Part shown: piece after piece, positions 55,475-64,000 of the stretch
How positions within the stretch are numbered: the stretch's first letter is position 1
Layout of the letters: each line of letters begins with the position of its first letter
Source of the DNA: Macrolepiota albuminosa
Taxonomy: Eukaryota; Basidiomycota; Agaricomycetes; Agaricales; Agaricaceae
DNA length: 64,000 nucleotides
Assembly: GCA_027475525.1 (NCBI GenBank)
Contig: JAMWFC010000049.1
Coordinates: 3,146,947 to 3,210,946, forward strand
Direction of reading: 5' to 3'
Program-made: the position numbers and the translations under genes
The notes under the pieces: model-generated
What the model saw: the letters and a program-made list of their open reading frames with translations, nothing else
What the model was told of the DNA's origin: nothing
Databases searched by the model: none

Positions 55475-55761
55475 GTGGGCCTATAATTTTTTTTTTTTTT
55501 ATGGATAATGATAAGTAGCATGTGAACAAATAAAGGGAAAATGTCTGTGAAGAGTCCATAAATTGAATAAGAAGGAAAAAACCAATGGGTGTAAAGAATG
55601 CAAGTGGAAAAAAGAATTGTCCATCATGAGATCAAAAAAAGAAGGAGAGGGGAAAAAAAAAAACTTGAATTGTCCATAAAGAGGAAAAATAAACAATTTT
55701 GAAGCATTGAATTGGCTGTCAAGAAGAATAAAAGAAAGAAAGAGAAACAAAAGAAACGCAA

Positions 55762-56702
55762 CTAATCATCCAGGCTATGTGATAAACACTGACTAAACAT
55801 CAACACGTGTATGAGCACGGGATGCTCCCTGATATAACGCTGCCAAGTGTCTGACTTCCAGCGACCTGCAGCCTGAATCATGTGTGGAGCCCAACCCAGT
55901 TCAGCTAACCAAGTGGCACTGCCTGCACGCATTGATTGGCCGGCAATTGATTGAGGAAAAAATTTCCGAAGTTTGTTGATGAAGAACGAGTGCCAGGAGA
56001 TCTCTCCCAGAGTTGTAAGCCAGAGTTCGTGTGACATAGGAAACAAAGAGTTTCGAGACTGGAGATACGATGAGAACTGTTGCCAGGGGTCGGTCTGGTG
56101 ACTGTTTTGCTTAATGAAGATCTTGTTACTGTGAAAGAATGGGTCGGCCTTGTGGGCTGGGAGTAAGAACTTGAAGTGGTTATTTGTGCATATTGTAGTC
56201 CAGATTTTGACGATTTTTTGGTTGTCATAGAGCTTATCGTTGTCAGGCCTCGTCATTTCACCTAGTCAAAGAAGCCCAGTAGTCAGCATAGCCACAAACA
56301 ACCTATCGTCATGTGAATGGGAGTTGGCATAGTGATCAATTACCAGAGATAGATCGTCTCTAATAAGGGCTTCTTTCCGATTTGGAGCAGAACCCCGCAA
56401 GCACATGGAACCTGCCAAAGTATTTTAACCAGCCTTGAATGCCAATGATGCCTCACATCTGGAAAATACGGTTTGAGTTGTGAGCATATATCTGAGAGGT
56501 AGGTGGAGACTGAGGCGGGATGGATGTGATGCGCCATGTAAGTCACAAATAATGATAGAGTTTCTGGGGTGGGGTCAATCGAGAGGTTATGATTGCGCGT
56601 AAAGTTGATGTAAGAATTCAAAGCGGAGCTATAGTTCTTGAAAGTGCCTTCCGCAACTGCGGCACCAAGAAAAATGGAACGTTCACAATATAAGCATTCC
56701 AA
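55762..56702 (-). pseudogene. DIRS-like tyrosine recombinase, catalytic arginine codon lost
   Basis: The N-terminal core-binding part is at 56340-56702 (AEGTFKNYSSALNSYINF, ETLSLFVTYMAHHIHPASV). A frameshift near 56335 leads into DDLSLVIDHYANSHSHDD and LFVAMLTTGLL, then TGA at 56266-56268, then LGEMTRPDND. In tyrosine recombinases the first catalytic arginine lies in an R-[LI]-G-E motif; here the TGA occupies the arginine position. The second box is GQSMRAGSATWLAELGW with HMIQAAGRWKS, and the tyrosine is in WQRYIREHP. The enzyme would integrate circular cDNA. This copy is inactive. Confidence 0.87.
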
Positions 56703-58170
56703 GGTTCAGACCTCCCATGTGGGTTGTCTGGACAACGAAGAGGTGGGAATCATTTTTTGCAGCCCCCAGCAGTTCTTGAGGGGGTTGAAAAGGAGCAATC
56801 TTGAGATCAGGTTCAAGATTCAATGCGGCAATGAAATTGCCTCTAGAAAGAGCATCGGCAACAATGTTGTCCTTGCTGGAAATGTGAAGGACCTTCAACT
56901 GGAGTTTCTTATCAAGCATAACATCCACTACGGCAATGAGCAGAGGATTATAGAGTGGACTGGCATGGAGGGAATTGAAGATGTCGACCGTGTTAGAATT
57001 GTCAGTGTAAACAACGATCTTGGATTTGTCAGAAATGAGCTGTGAGGCATGGAGGAAAGCAGAAGCAAAACAAAGCGCTTCAAGAAAATAGATAAGGTGT
57101 GAAGGTGTGTTGCCAGGTGTGTCGCAATAAAAAGCCTCCTGAAGTGAAGGAAACCAGAATGCCATAGAGGCAAGCATCAGAATAGACAATGATGTCCGCA
57201 TCCTCTGGGGTCCAAGCTGTGGACTCAAGAAGATGAATTCCACTGTCTTGTTCAATGTGGTGGAGGGCCCAGAGCAGATCTCCTCTCATGGCCACATTAC
57301 ACCAAATTCTAGCTGTACCCATATGTTGAACAATGCTCATCCACCAAAGGCGTTATTTCGGTCCACATGGCATTGTCCGTCAATTGTGTTGACCTGCATG
57401 ATTTGCCAGTGAGGATGCATAGGACAGAGGCGATATCCTTCAGTGACATCGGACTTCCACAATATAAGCATGGCAGAGCTTTCGCGCTTGACTAACAGTT
57501 GTTCACCCAGGTGTTTCATACAGTCCAGGGGCATGCCGGCAATGTTGTCATGGGAGATGAGGAAGTTGAGTGGGAACTCACCACCAGATTGATTGGTGAC
57601 TAGCCTGAAACCAGTTCCCCCAGCTTTTGGAACAGCATGGATTGGGGACGAATACATCCCTGGTAAGAGAGTAGTCCCAAACGACTGGGAAAATCTGCCC
57701 TTTGCGATCTCAGTGTTCCTCTGATGGTGTAGAAAGTCTGCTTCTTGTTTGTCTGTCAGCATTTCTAAAGACGCATCATATGTGTCTGGATAGCCCTCAG
57801 GGTGTGCCTTCGCAAAAGGCCAGAAACCATAACGAAGGCCATTACAAACTGAATGGACAAATGGATGATTGGGATGATCCCTCAAAAGTGTTTCAAGGAC
57901 ATCAACTCTGATGGGCGTAACAATTTGAAAGAGGTTTGGATACGCACGGATGGTGTTACAAACAATCTTGTTACAAAGCTCAGTGTCCGAGACATCAGGT
58001 AGAGGTGATGCCACCTCTGACCAATCAGCAAGTGTTCGTGAATATTTGCCTGCCTCACCCCAGTAGTTATAACGTAGGTATTGCGGTCGCAGTCCTCTAA
58101 CGACCTGTTGCGTCAGAGTGACATTCAGTGACTGGATGTTGGCTGTGACATTTTCTGCAGGTGTGGGCAT
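56683..58170 (-). pseudogene. DIRS-like reverse transcriptase-RNase H, catalytic region deleted
   Basis: Starts within the gag end, possibly at ATG 58170 (MPTPAENVTANIQSLN). RT fingers and early palm: GMYSSPIHAVPKAGGTGFRL, VTNQSGGEFPLNFLISHD, MLILWKSDVTEGYRLCPMHP, NNAFGG, then TGA at 57337. The frame resumes beyond a missing segment with MRGDLLWALHHIEQDSG, and RNase H follows (ADIIVYSDACLYGILV; after a frameshift KIVVYTDNSNTVDIFNSL and DNIVADALSRGNF). The stretch that should carry the YxDD box is absent, so the copy lacks polymerase activity. Confidence 0.88.
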
Positions 58171-59468
58171 ATTGACAGGCAGAGTCTTTGAATGGGCATC
58201 CTTTTGAGGAGTTAAATCTTCTGCAGGTGTCGGTGGCTGCACCTGTGCCTGGTGCACTGCCACCTGGTCGTGGACCCTGCTTTGACTTGTTGCCAGATGA
58301 TCCGTGATTGGAAGTAAACTCAATTCCGTCTGTGCTGAGAATTGCTTGTTCCAACTTCCTAAATTTCTCGACGTTGGTGAGCAAGAGTTTCTGTCTTCCC
58401 CCAACCTCAGCTCTAACAGCCTTGTCAAACTTGATGATTTGTCCATGGGCAGACTCACTCTTGATGGCAAAGTAGTCATGGATGTATCTGGCATAATCTC
58501 TGAACTCGGACTCTTGATGTGGGAAGGCAAAACGCATGGCATCTTGCAAGAGGCTGAAAGCCATGATCCAGTGTCCATACATTTTGACCTTTCGAGCCAG
58601 ATCACTGTTTCCAAGGATGAGCTCGTGATCTCCAATACGACCTCTATTCTCCTGAGGAGCTCCGATATGGTAGACAGAACTGAGTATGACGTCGAGGTCA
58701 ACTGGCCTCCCACTGATGATGCAGTCCCATTGAGACGTCGGGAAATTGGAAGGAGCTGATTCAGCGAGTATAATCTGTCTCTTGACCTCTCCTGGATTTC
58801 TGCTGAAGTATTCCAAGAGTTCTCGAGTTTTTTGTGTTTCTGAACGTCCAGCTGCTCTGGCCACCTGCTCACTTTCAAACCAGGGGAGTTTGGACTCGAG
58901 TATCCTTCGTTTCTTTCCAGCTGGGGACTCATCGTCCGATTCTCCTCCTCCAGGCTCATCTCCTGCAATACTGCGCTTGACTCCGTCGAGGAATTGCTCA
59001 GTCTCTCTATCAACTGATCCTGGTGACCTGGATCTATGTCCTGATGGTCCTTGGATATTGTCCTGACTGGCATCGTTTTGTGCATGTACTCTTCCTTCCC
59101 CAGATCTCTCAAAGGTTTGCGCCTCGAGTAGCTTGCCGGTTAATTTGTTTCTCGATCTGATCAATAAGCTTGATGTATTGCCCCGGTCTGACATTTGACC
59201 GCTGCTGGACAGGTCAATTTCCCGCAGAGTGTGATGATGCCGATAAGTGCATCTTCTTTGGTTCGTTCTCTGTTTCGGAAACACTTGACTTCCTTTTCCA
59301 TCCCCTCTCGGATTTGCTGGGGATGGAAATGCGGTCCAAGAGGGGCAATTTGTTGGGGGCTCCCTGTATCCTCTTGAGCAGCTGGTTCTTCTCCTCGTTG
59401 GGATTGAACACTTGTTTCTCATTGGGAAATTCCCTGTACGGTGGGTGTACCATGTGTACTCTCTCCAT
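58097..59468 (-). pseudogene. DIRS-like gag protein, frameshifted
   Basis: ATG 59468 starts MERVHMVHPPYREFPNEKQV in one frame up to about 59220. The remainder follows in the frame that is open from 59422 (QMSDRGNTSSLLIRSRNKL, SPAGKKRRILESKLPWFESE, LILGNSDLARKVKMYGHWIM, SEFRDYARYIHDYFAIKS). The C-terminus has a CCCH finger C-X8-C-X6-C-X3-H (from CRRFNSSKGC) followed by a CRKCHSQHPVTECH knuckle, a typical nucleic-acid-binding end of DIRS gag proteins. It overlaps the start of RT. Confidence 0.85.
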
Positions 59469-59543
59469 TTTGGCTCATGAAGTGAATAGGGGTTCTATTG
59501 CTTGAGTATACGATTACATGAGGATAACTGCTCGAAAAATATG

Positions 59544-59824
59544 GCGCAGACCCTACGTGACTGGGAGGAAGATCACTGCTAAGTTCAAACATATGTTTGC
59601 ACAAGACCAATGTGGGCCTGAAGTGACGATCAGGTGACCTGGGAGGAGATCACGACCAATTCGAGACCTGCAAGGTCTCTCATCTCAGTGATCTTCCTCC
59701 CAGGTAAGCATAATATTTCGGAGGATAGAGCCGTTAACTTAGCAGTGATCTTCCTCCCAGTCACGTAGGGTCTGCGCCGTACAGGCCCACATTGGTCTTG
59801 TGCAAACATACGTTTGAACTCCCA
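59544..59824. repeat. Right terminal complex of the DIRS-like element, nested inverted repeats
   Basis: 59544-59620 (gcgcagaccctacgtgac ... tgtgggcctg) is inverted against 59736-59820 around a middle block. The middle block 59618-59735 with its right arm is the reverse complement of 44058-44231. The last 39 bp are a direct copy of the left end of the element. Such split and inverted ends are how DIRS elements rebuild a circle. Confidence 0.75.
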
Positions 59825-60823
59825 TATATGCGTGTATGATGCAGAAATGATGTCATAAGTGAAGATCTACGGGTCATATTCTTCAACAGTGACGGCCCAG
59901 CGGGTTAGGGTTAGAAATACATTAGCATCATCAACGTTGAATTTTTTCGAGAAACCAGCTGGTAAACGGTGCTCTTGGCCTGCATTAATTTGAAGCTAGT
60001 TCTCTAACACCTTTTTTCTGGGCTGGTGCTGATATTTCCCTTTTTGCGGCGGTCATCACAGCGTTCCTTCCCAAGAGCGAGGTGTTCTTGCGAGGCCAAG
60101 GCGATCGAGAAGGCGATGAGTACCTTGACTGGGAAGAAAACGAGGGTGTTCACATGGAGACGGGAGATTTGAACCATCCCCTTTGATGCATATGAAAATG
60201 GCATCTGTCAAACAGGATTCTCAGTGGAAAAGTATTAGCGGTGTTAACCAACGTCAGCCTTGCTCCCGCGGCTTGCCGTCTTCACTTCGAACCTCAAAAA
60301 CACATATTAAGCTCCTATGTGTCTACATGGCCAGCTCTCATCATGTCTTGGTTCCAGTGCGACTTCGAAGAATTTCTCACACTTTCGGAATCTCAGTCAT
60401 AGTTACCACTGCGCGGCATCATGCGGGTCCAGGTTGGATTGTTCACATGCGGCAGCCATGTCACTCTCACAATTAACCGATAGAATTCCGTTATTGGCTT
60501 CTCCTGCGGTGTCGTACAAGTACTTAGGCGCAGAATGGTGTCTAACTAAATGGATCATTGATCGGCAACATGGAAGAGCATGGAAGGTCATCTGATATCT
60601 GCGCTAAAAGCAAACGTACTGGATGATGGTTTCTTTTTAACTTTATGTAGATCCCCGTTTTTCTCATCAAACAAAATAGAGCTGATATTTTTTCCTTATG
60701 TAGAGGCAATCTATATTAGTCAGGGATTCGATCTCAATGGTACTTATTAAAAGTTGTTTTCGCTTTTGTTGCTTTGTAAAAGCTCTCCCCAACAGATGGC
60801 GGCACCTTCAGTTACAGTCCACG
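59825..60823. other. Intergenic, no gene recognised
   Basis: About 1 kb upstream of the membrane protein gene. Short open stretches only. A pyrimidine-rich stretch (cgcttttgttgctttgtaaaagctctcccc) lies just before the start region. Promoter elements could not be identified with confidence. Confidence 0.45.
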
Positions 60824-62182
60824 ATGTCAAAGGTAGAGCCTGTCAACATATGCCGAAGCTTAGTCAACTTATATACGTTCCGTATCATAGTCATTGGTCT
60901 GGTTGGCCCCATTTTGGCTGCTATAGCCACATTTATCCGTCTCTTCGAACGAGTTCGTCTTAGGCGGTTCGGATTTGACGATGCTTGGGCTGCGTTCTCC
61001 GTGAGCATCCTTATCGTTTTCGTAGCCTCTCTTTTCATACATCTCGGTGACCCAAGTATGATCGTACTCTCTTTGATGGTGTATCGATCGGCTGACCGTA
61101 TTATGTATCAATAAAGCTCGTATATCGCATCCAACTCGAGTGGCGATGTATTATTTTCTTGCTCAGGGATTTTATGGCATTGTTTGGTAAATTTCTTTTA
61201 TCCGTCTTTTCAATAGCGTTTGAGACTAATGGCGTTGTAGGACAGCCCGAATGTCAATACTTTTTTCTGTGGTTCGCATCACCCCTGAAGGTTCTCGGCT
61301 CAAAAGAACACTATATGTACTCTCTATGACGTTCCTGATTGTCTGGGTTGTCCTCTTTGCCCAAGTATTTTGGGTTTGCGAAACCGAACCCTTGTGGAAG
61401 GTATTTCATCTTTAACTACATAACTACAATCTGTACATTTTGAATATTGTGAAACAGGATAGCCCCGCCCCACAGTGTGCACTCGGCCGGAACGTTGCCA
61501 TTGCTCAGCTTATTAGTGAGTGTAACGCTTCTAATACTCTTGATTCATGAGCGTGCAATAACTTTGACAAAAGGTGACATTTACGCCGACTCTATTCTGA
61601 TTGCAGTGCCGCTCCGGCTTTTGTGGAATCTGGAGGTTCCGCGTTCTCAACGAAATCGGCTCTTTGTCGTCTTCACTGCGAGTATTGGTACCACCATCGC
61701 GAGCTTGGTACATGCCTACTATGTGCTTCGCATCGGTGGTTTGGATGAAGTGTTTGTCGCAATCATTGAGGTCTGTAGATGTCCTCATGCCCTGTTGGTA
61801 TGCTTATAGCAATGTTTAGCAATGCGTGTCTTTACTTGTTTGCAACCTTGCAGTTATTGTGGGTCTTGCTTCACGCTTGGTGGAGCTAGGAAAGTCCCGC
61901 TATTTCGGAAGGAATGTCATTTCCGTTGGATGCAGGCCTGCAACAAGAACAATTGGTGGTACCAGTACTGGCCCCATAGGTTTCAAGACCTACACTGAGA
62001 CAGGAACTCAGCTGGTCACTTTGACACCTGATCTGAGCCAGAGTGATGTCGAACTCTGTCATTGCATTGATGATACTAAGGTACATCCATAACAACAGAC
62101 CCTTATGGTAATCAGAATGCCTCATAATTACACCTTGTTGTAGATAGGAATAAGAATTATATCTCAGGAGCAACTGACGTAG
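60824..62182 (+). CDS. Seven-helix rhodopsin-domain integral membrane protein, seven exons, intact
   Basis: Exons 60824-61055, 61117-61186, 61241-61400, 61458-61515, 61574-61770, 61820-62080 and 62144-62182. The introns are 49-63 bp, all GT-AG. The join is 1017 nt (338 residues) and stays in frame. Seven hydrophobic segments: FRIIVIGLVGPILAAIATFI, AWAAFSVSILIVFVASLFI, YYFLAQGFYGIVW, FLIVWVVLFAQVFWVC, DSILIAVPLRLLW, IGTTIASLVHAYYVLRIGG and VSLLVCNLAVIVG. The GDPT, LGRNVAIAQL and HAYYVLRIGG motifs are those of the fungal rhodopsin-domain membrane protein family, which is abundant in agaricomycetes and of unknown function. The start at MSKVEPVN is the most plausible (an upstream ATG at 60737 is possible); the last intron is less certain. 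It is the only clearly intact host gene in the window. Confidence 0.85.
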
Positions 62183-62453
62183 TGGTAAGTGACTGAGGTG
62201 TGCCAACTATAGAAGACATGACTAAAAATGTGAATACGAGGCAAGAGACCCAGTCTCAACGCATCTGTGCTCAGTATGGTTTAGCAGAACCCGCACATCT
62301 ATAGAGTAGCTTTTTACCTATTAATTAGGGTTTGTATTCTTATATGCTTGTATCAGACTGTTTAAGCTCATGTTAGACCCTTTGTTTCAACCCGTCCAAC
62401 AGTAATGTGGTCTATTTGTGTCATTACAGTCAGGTAAACACGTCTTCTAATAA
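62183..62453. other. 3' flank of the membrane protein gene, no gene recognised
   Basis: AT-rich, without motifs. Confidence 0.4.
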
Positions 62454-62903
62454 TTACAGTGCACAATCGGCCTCACTTGATAAAACACAATTACAGAAAT
62501 CCAATGGACCTTCAGTCAATGACAAATGATGGCGGATATGGATGTGTTTTGCTCGTGCATGACCTTTTGTAGATTGTGCAAGTGCTATCGAGGAATTGAT
62601 GTCGACCATTAGTCTTGCCGGTAATGGTTGGCCGAGGTCAATCTCTGTGAGGAAGTTATGCATTCTGTCATAGCCATATATTCTGCCTCACTCGTCGACT
62701 CGTCGATGGTGCAACCATTTGTTGGCACTTTGAACCCCATAAGACATGGCCCTCAGCCATCATGAAGATATACCCAGAAGTAGATTACCTTGTGTCAAGG
62801 TCTCCCCCATAATCGGCGTCAACATATCCTATGGGCTTCAGAAAACCTCCCAGAGCCTTTGAATATATGATACAGTAATCCAACATGCATGCTATGTATG
62901 CAA
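62454..62903 (-). pseudogene. Ty1/copia RNase H fragment
   Basis: On the minus strand: GYVDADYGGDLDTR, TAA where a residue is expected, STSGYIFMMAEGHVLWGSKC, then after a frameshift MHNFLTEIDLGQPLPARLMV and NSSIALAQSTKGHARAKHIH with the I.IRHH motif. These are the YxDADxAGD, TSGY, KxQ and IALAxNP...R.KHIDI.HHF-type blocks of copia RNase H. Nothing else of the element remains nearby. Confidence 0.85.
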
Positions 62904-63122
62904 AACAGGAATGCAAATGGGGTTGATAACCTGTAGAGCAATGCAGTAAATCAGTCTTCAGTCACACTTAGTATGTGTAATATGACTTGCTTGTATGGGC
63001 CGTTGCTAGCATGGCATTTCATTTATATTTAGATTATTTATTTATTATATGTCTATCTGTTTATTTAATAATTTATTATTTCTAAAATTAAATATGAAGT
63101 ATATATATATGTATGTCAATAG
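62904..63122. other. AT-rich spacer, no gene recognised
   Basis: Low-complexity AT with a (TA)n run near 63100-63112. Confidence 0.4.
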
Positions 63123-63641
63123 TGTAAGGGCAACCTCTAAAGGCTGTGGCTCAGTCACACAGCTGGCAGAGGGAGATCCAAAGTGTATTAGAGTATGTAC
63201 TGACAATATCATAATAACTACTCACCTGGCAGAGGGAGATCCAAAGAGAACAAGTCTAGGGATTCCCTATGCCAGGTTGGATGCTTCTGAGGCTTCTGAA
63301 GCATGGGAAACAACTGTACAGTACAACAAAACCTTAAAAACTCAAAAATTGACTAACCAAACAACTGTGCAAATAAGGCAGGAAAACTCTGGACTTTAGA
63401 AGTCAGAAAGAAAAACTCCAGCTTATATAAGCAGTCTGGAAGCAGTGCTGAAGGGCCCATACTTATCTGAATGATAGCTAAAGAACCAGAGCACCTCAAA
63501 GATTGAGAATAGTACTAACAGATAGTGTTGAGAGAATAGAAACAGCAAAATAAGAGAATGATAGAAGAAATAAGGAAATAAATAAAAGGAGAGTGAAGGA
63601 TTAGGAAGTGAAAAAAGAAGGGAATGAGGAGTCCCCTGACA
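63123..63641 (-). mobile_element. Solo LTR of the GypB-3 subfamily
   Basis: 519 bp, from tgtaagggcaacctc to gtcccctgaca, with both ctggcagagggagatcc blocks and agaacaagtct as in GypB LTRs, plus an extra middle part shared with 44696-44989. The flanks aatag (63118-63122) and gatag (63642-63646) match at four of five positions. Confidence 0.85.
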
Positions 63642-64000
63642 GATAGATGATATAATACATTGATACTGTTGACCTGATAGGTCTATGTCTGCACTTATGA
63701 TCAATCACATAAAATTATACCACATCATTTGTCAGTTACATACTTGCAGCCTCAGTTGTTTCCTTTTGACTTTCACTCAACACTTGCTCTTCATTCATGT
63801 TCCTTTTCTAATAAGTTTGTAATACACTATATAGCACTGTTTTTGTATCTATATAGGTAATAATTAGTTGTTTCCTTTCAACTTTCACTCAACACTGAGG
63901 CTCACTGTCTTCATGTCTATATAGATAGGTTTCAGGACTATAGGTTATGGGCCTTCCATGAGACTGGACCTGTTCCTATCATTTTACATTTGTGGCCACC
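63642..64000. other. AT-rich, contains a 30-bp direct repeat, no gene recognised
   Basis: agttgtttcctttt(g/c)a-type sequence followed by actttcactcaacac occurs at 63754-63783 and 63866-63895. Confidence 0.5.

Larger units (their letters stand above)
55299..59824 (-). mobile_element. DIRS-like tyrosine-recombinase retroelement
   Basis: Minus-strand order: gag, RT-RNase H, tyrosine recombinase. There are no LTRs of the gypsy type; instead a 39-bp direct repeat bounds the element (55299-55337 and 59786-59824), with large inverted blocks at the right end. Gag with CCCH and CCHC-like fingers, RT with RNase H, and a recombinase in place of a DDE integrase define the DIRS class. The copy is defective in every gene. 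No target duplication is expected for this class, and none is seen. Confidence 0.9.

Overview
The window reads as a transposon-packed accessory region of a fungal nuclear genome, almost certainly an agaricomycete basidiomycete. The support is the short (49-63 bp) GT-AG introns of the two recognisable host genes (a seven-helix rhodopsin-domain membrane protein and a Zn2Cys6 protein), the agaricomycete type of the Ty3/gypsy polyproteins, and a DIRS-like tyrosine-recombinase retroelement. There are no bacterial features, rRNA, tRNA or CRISPR arrays that I can see.

Layout. 1-8986 (minus): GypA-1, a largely intact gypsy chromovirus that runs off the left edge, with gag-pro, pol, chromodomain and an extra 3' ORF of unknown function. 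9003-26265 (plus): GypC, an old decayed gypsy pol. It is split by LTR-X (9702-23511), which is itself split by GypA-2 (10049-22028, minus, perfect TSD) and by a solo LTR-T (22593-23335). GypA-2's own 3' ORF is split by another solo LTR-T (13121-13863). 28073-30155: remains of a decayed gene with a third LTR-T. 30161-37018 (minus) and 48427-54480 (plus): two inverted GypB elements around 37019-48426. Between them lie a small candidate gene, a TA-flanked MITE, a Zn2Cys6 gene cut by a solo LTR-X, decayed DNA, a DIRS terminal remnant, a third GypB fragment and mosaic LTRs. 55299-59824 (minus): DIRS-like element. 60824-62182 (plus): intact seven-exon membrane protein gene. The rest is a copia scrap, a GypB solo LTR and AT-rich DNA.

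Main conclusions. (1) GypA elements carry, after pol and chromodomain, a same-strand 3' ORF that in GypA-2 spans about 3.6 kb: a Q/P-rich N-terminus, a helical middle and a globular C-terminal part of no domain I can name. (2) The two GypB copies have non-matching flanks, but the flanks match crosswise as reverse complements, and the two LTR length variants (321 and 312 bp) pair the same way. The 11.4-kb segment between them was therefore inverted by recombination between the elements. Undoing the inversion restores both TSDs and joins open frames across both junctions. (3) GypB has an 11-nt primer-binding site, 2 nt inside the 5' LTR, that is exactly complementary to a stretch within its own LTR: the Tf1-type self-priming arrangement. 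(4) Decay is dominated by CGA-to-TGA changes and CpG loss, suggesting a methylation-linked or RIP-like process.
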